The translations under genes were made by a program, and so were the position numbers. From CAZMXS01 sp964570325 (GTDB lineage Bacteria > Verrucomicrobiota > Kiritimatiellia > CAIQIC01 > CAZMXS01), in assembly GCA_964570325.1 (NCBI GenBank), contig CAZMXS010000002.1, forward strand, positions 62,001-126,000: a DNA stretch of 64,000 nucleotides, in the 5' to 3' direction. Positions 62,775 through 64,000 of the stretch are shown one piece after another. The notes beneath the pieces are model-generated. The model ran no database searches and was not told where the DNA came from. It saw only the letters and a list, made by a program, of their open reading frames with translations. Every line of letters starts with the position of its first letter. Positions within the stretch are counted from its first letter, which is position 1.

Positions 62775-64000
62775 TCAATCCAGCTTGCGCCGCAGGATAC
62801 CCATCACCACCTGGGGATTGGCCTTGCCCTTGCTGAGCTTCATTACCTGGCCCACCAAAAACTGGAGGGCCGCTTTTTTGCCGGCCCGATAGTCGGCGAC
62901 CGTCCGGGGATTGGCCGCGATCGCCTGATCGGCCAGCGCATCGAGCGCGCCGGTGTCACTGACTTGGGATAGACCTTTTTCCCGCACCACGGCCGCCGGC
63001 TCACCGCCCTGCGCGAACAGCACGGCGAACACCTCGCGCGCCGCCGGCATGTTGATGGCCTGCTCGTCCACCAGTTTGATCAGGGCCGCCAGGGCCGCCG
63101 GCGTGATCCGCGCCTGGCCAATTTCCATTTCCCGCTCCGCGAGCGCGCGCAGCATGTCCGTCATCACCCAATTGGAAGCAGCCTTGGGATTGCCGCACCG
63201 GCGCGCGGTATCCTCAAAAAAGTCCGCCACCGCCTTGTCCGCCGCCAGCACGCCCGCGTCATACTCCGGGATGCCATATTCCGCGACCATCCGCCGGCGC
63301 CGGCTCGCCGGCAGCTCGGGCAATTGCGCGCGCCAGGCTTCAATCTGCGCCGCGGCCAATGCCACGGGCATCAGGTCCGGCTCGGGAAAATAGCGGTAGT
63401 CGTGCGCATATTCCTTGGAGCGCATCGGCTGGGTCACGCCCGCCAAAGGATCCCAGCGGCGCGTTTCCTGCTGGATGGCGCCACCCTGGGACAGAACCGC
63501 AACCTGCCGTTGAAGCTCGTACTTCAAAGCATGGAAGACCCCCTTGAAAGTATTCATATTTTTAATCTCGGTCTTGGTCCCCAGCCGATCCTGACCCGCG
63601 GGGCGGACGCTGCAATTGACATCGCAGCGCAGATTGCCTTGTTCGAGGTTGCAGTCGCTCACCCCCCCATAAAGCAGTATCTGCTTGAGCGCCAGCAGGA
63701 ACGCCATCGCCTCCTCCGGCGACGCCAAGTCGGGCTCAGTGACAATTTCCATCAACGGCGTGCCCGCGCGATTGAAATCAATCCCGCTCGAAGCCTCGAA
63801 ATGCATGTTCTTGGCCACATCCTCTTCCAGATGAATCCGCGTGATGCCGATGCTCTTTTTGCGGCCATCCAGCTCAATCTCGACCGCTCCCCCCAGGCAC
63901 AGCGGCTTGTCATACTGGGAAATCTGGTAGTTTTTCGGCATGTCCGGATAGAAATAGCTCTTGCGGTCAAACTTGCTGAAAGCGCTGATCCGCGAGCCGA
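62775..64000 (-). CDS. gatB: Asp-tRNA(Asn)/Glu-tRNA(Gln) amidotransferase subunit B, 5' end cut by window edge
   Basis: The frame is open to the right edge, giving about 408 of the usual 475 or so residues. It contains KFDRKSYFYPDMPKNYQISQYD, the core GatB motif. The GatB/Yqey helical tail ends with LVGQVMKLSKGKANPQVVMGILRRKL. GatB recognises the misacylated tRNA and phosphorylates it for amidation by GatA. The missing N-terminus lies beyond the window. Separated from the pilus cluster by 171 bp. Confidence 0.94.
   Translation of the reverse strand, partial: GSRISAFSKFDRKSYFYPDMPKNYQISQYDKPLCLGGAVEIELDGRKKSIGITRIHLEEDVAKNMHFEASSGIDFNRAGTPLMEIVTEPDLASPEEAMAFLLALKQILLYGGVSDCNLEQGNLRCDVNCSVRPAGQDRLGTKTEIKNMNTFKGVFHALKYELQRQVAVLSQGGAIQQETRRWDPLAGVTQPMRSKEYAHDYRYFPEPDLMPVALAAAQIEAWRAQLPELPASRRRRMVAEYGIPEYDAGVLAADKAVADFFEDTARRCGNPKAASNWVMTDMLRALAEREMEIGQARITPAALAALIKLVDEQAINMPAAREVFAVLFAQGGEPAAVVREKGLSQVSDTGALDALADQAIAANPRTVADYRAGKKAALQFLVGQVMKLSKGKANPQVVMGILRRKLD

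Overview
The window looks like a chromosomal segment of a GC-rich, Gram-negative-type bacterium of the PVC group, most likely Verrucomicrobiota or Kiritimatiellota. The reasons are a PEP-CTERM exported protein, a protein with a thrombospondin type-3-like Asp/Gly repeat, a GldG/DUF4340 ABC operon, a four-gene prepilin-like set that recalls the Verru_Chthon cassettes, and runs of GspG-like pseudopilins. The assignment is inferred from gene content; no rRNA is present. I saw no tRNA, rRNA, CRISPR array, insertion sequence or prophage. Coding density is high and most genes are on the minus strand.

Layout. 1-13.3 kb is housekeeping: aroD (cut by the left edge), a lipid kinase, a CbpA-like J protein, alaS, the chain galE-cinA-thpR-recA, a bifunctional-nuclease gene (DUF151) and clpB. 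In front of the nuclease gene lie three tandem, homologous micro-ORFs of 24, 31 and 31 codons. They encode single-span membrane peptides with a near-invariant C-terminus and are preceded by a good sigma-70-type promoter. 13.5-15.2 kb holds two exported proteins. 15.5-20.8 kb is a plus-strand block: an orphan UgpC-type ATPase, a degenerate GGDEF protein, and pdxJ-acpS-nnr. 21.4-33.0 kb runs leftward: htrA, ABC ATPase, ABC permease, GldG, DUF4340 protein and AsmA-like protein, then prmA, a membrane protein and a GT9 glycosyltransferase.

33.1-42.6 kb is a type IV pilus/type II secretion region: a pilin with a sigma-54 promoter and its own terminator, a PilR-type activator, a PilS-like sensor with no ATPase domain, PilC, PilB, an orphan GspE-N-domain protein, a GspB-like protein and an ExeA-like ATPase. 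42.6-45.2 kb is an ABC exporter with a TPR protein that has a His/Asp-rich tail. 45.4-49.3 kb encodes a 1311-residue exported multidomain protein with lamin-tail domains. 49.4-62.6 kb is a second, larger secretion/pseudopilus cluster in the order PilB, PilT, GspE, PilC/GspF, four GspG-like, GspH, I, J and K. gatB is cut by the right edge.

How it fits together. The window carries the inner-membrane motor parts (three E/B ATPases, two F/C platform proteins, one retraction ATPase) and at least eight (pseudo)pilins. It has no secretin, prepilin peptidase or PilMNOP/GspCLM, so the rest of the machine must be encoded elsewhere. Short degenerate tandem repeats with units of about 7-10 nt recur at gene boundaries through the whole window. 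In one place they have become the C-terminal coding sequence of acpS.
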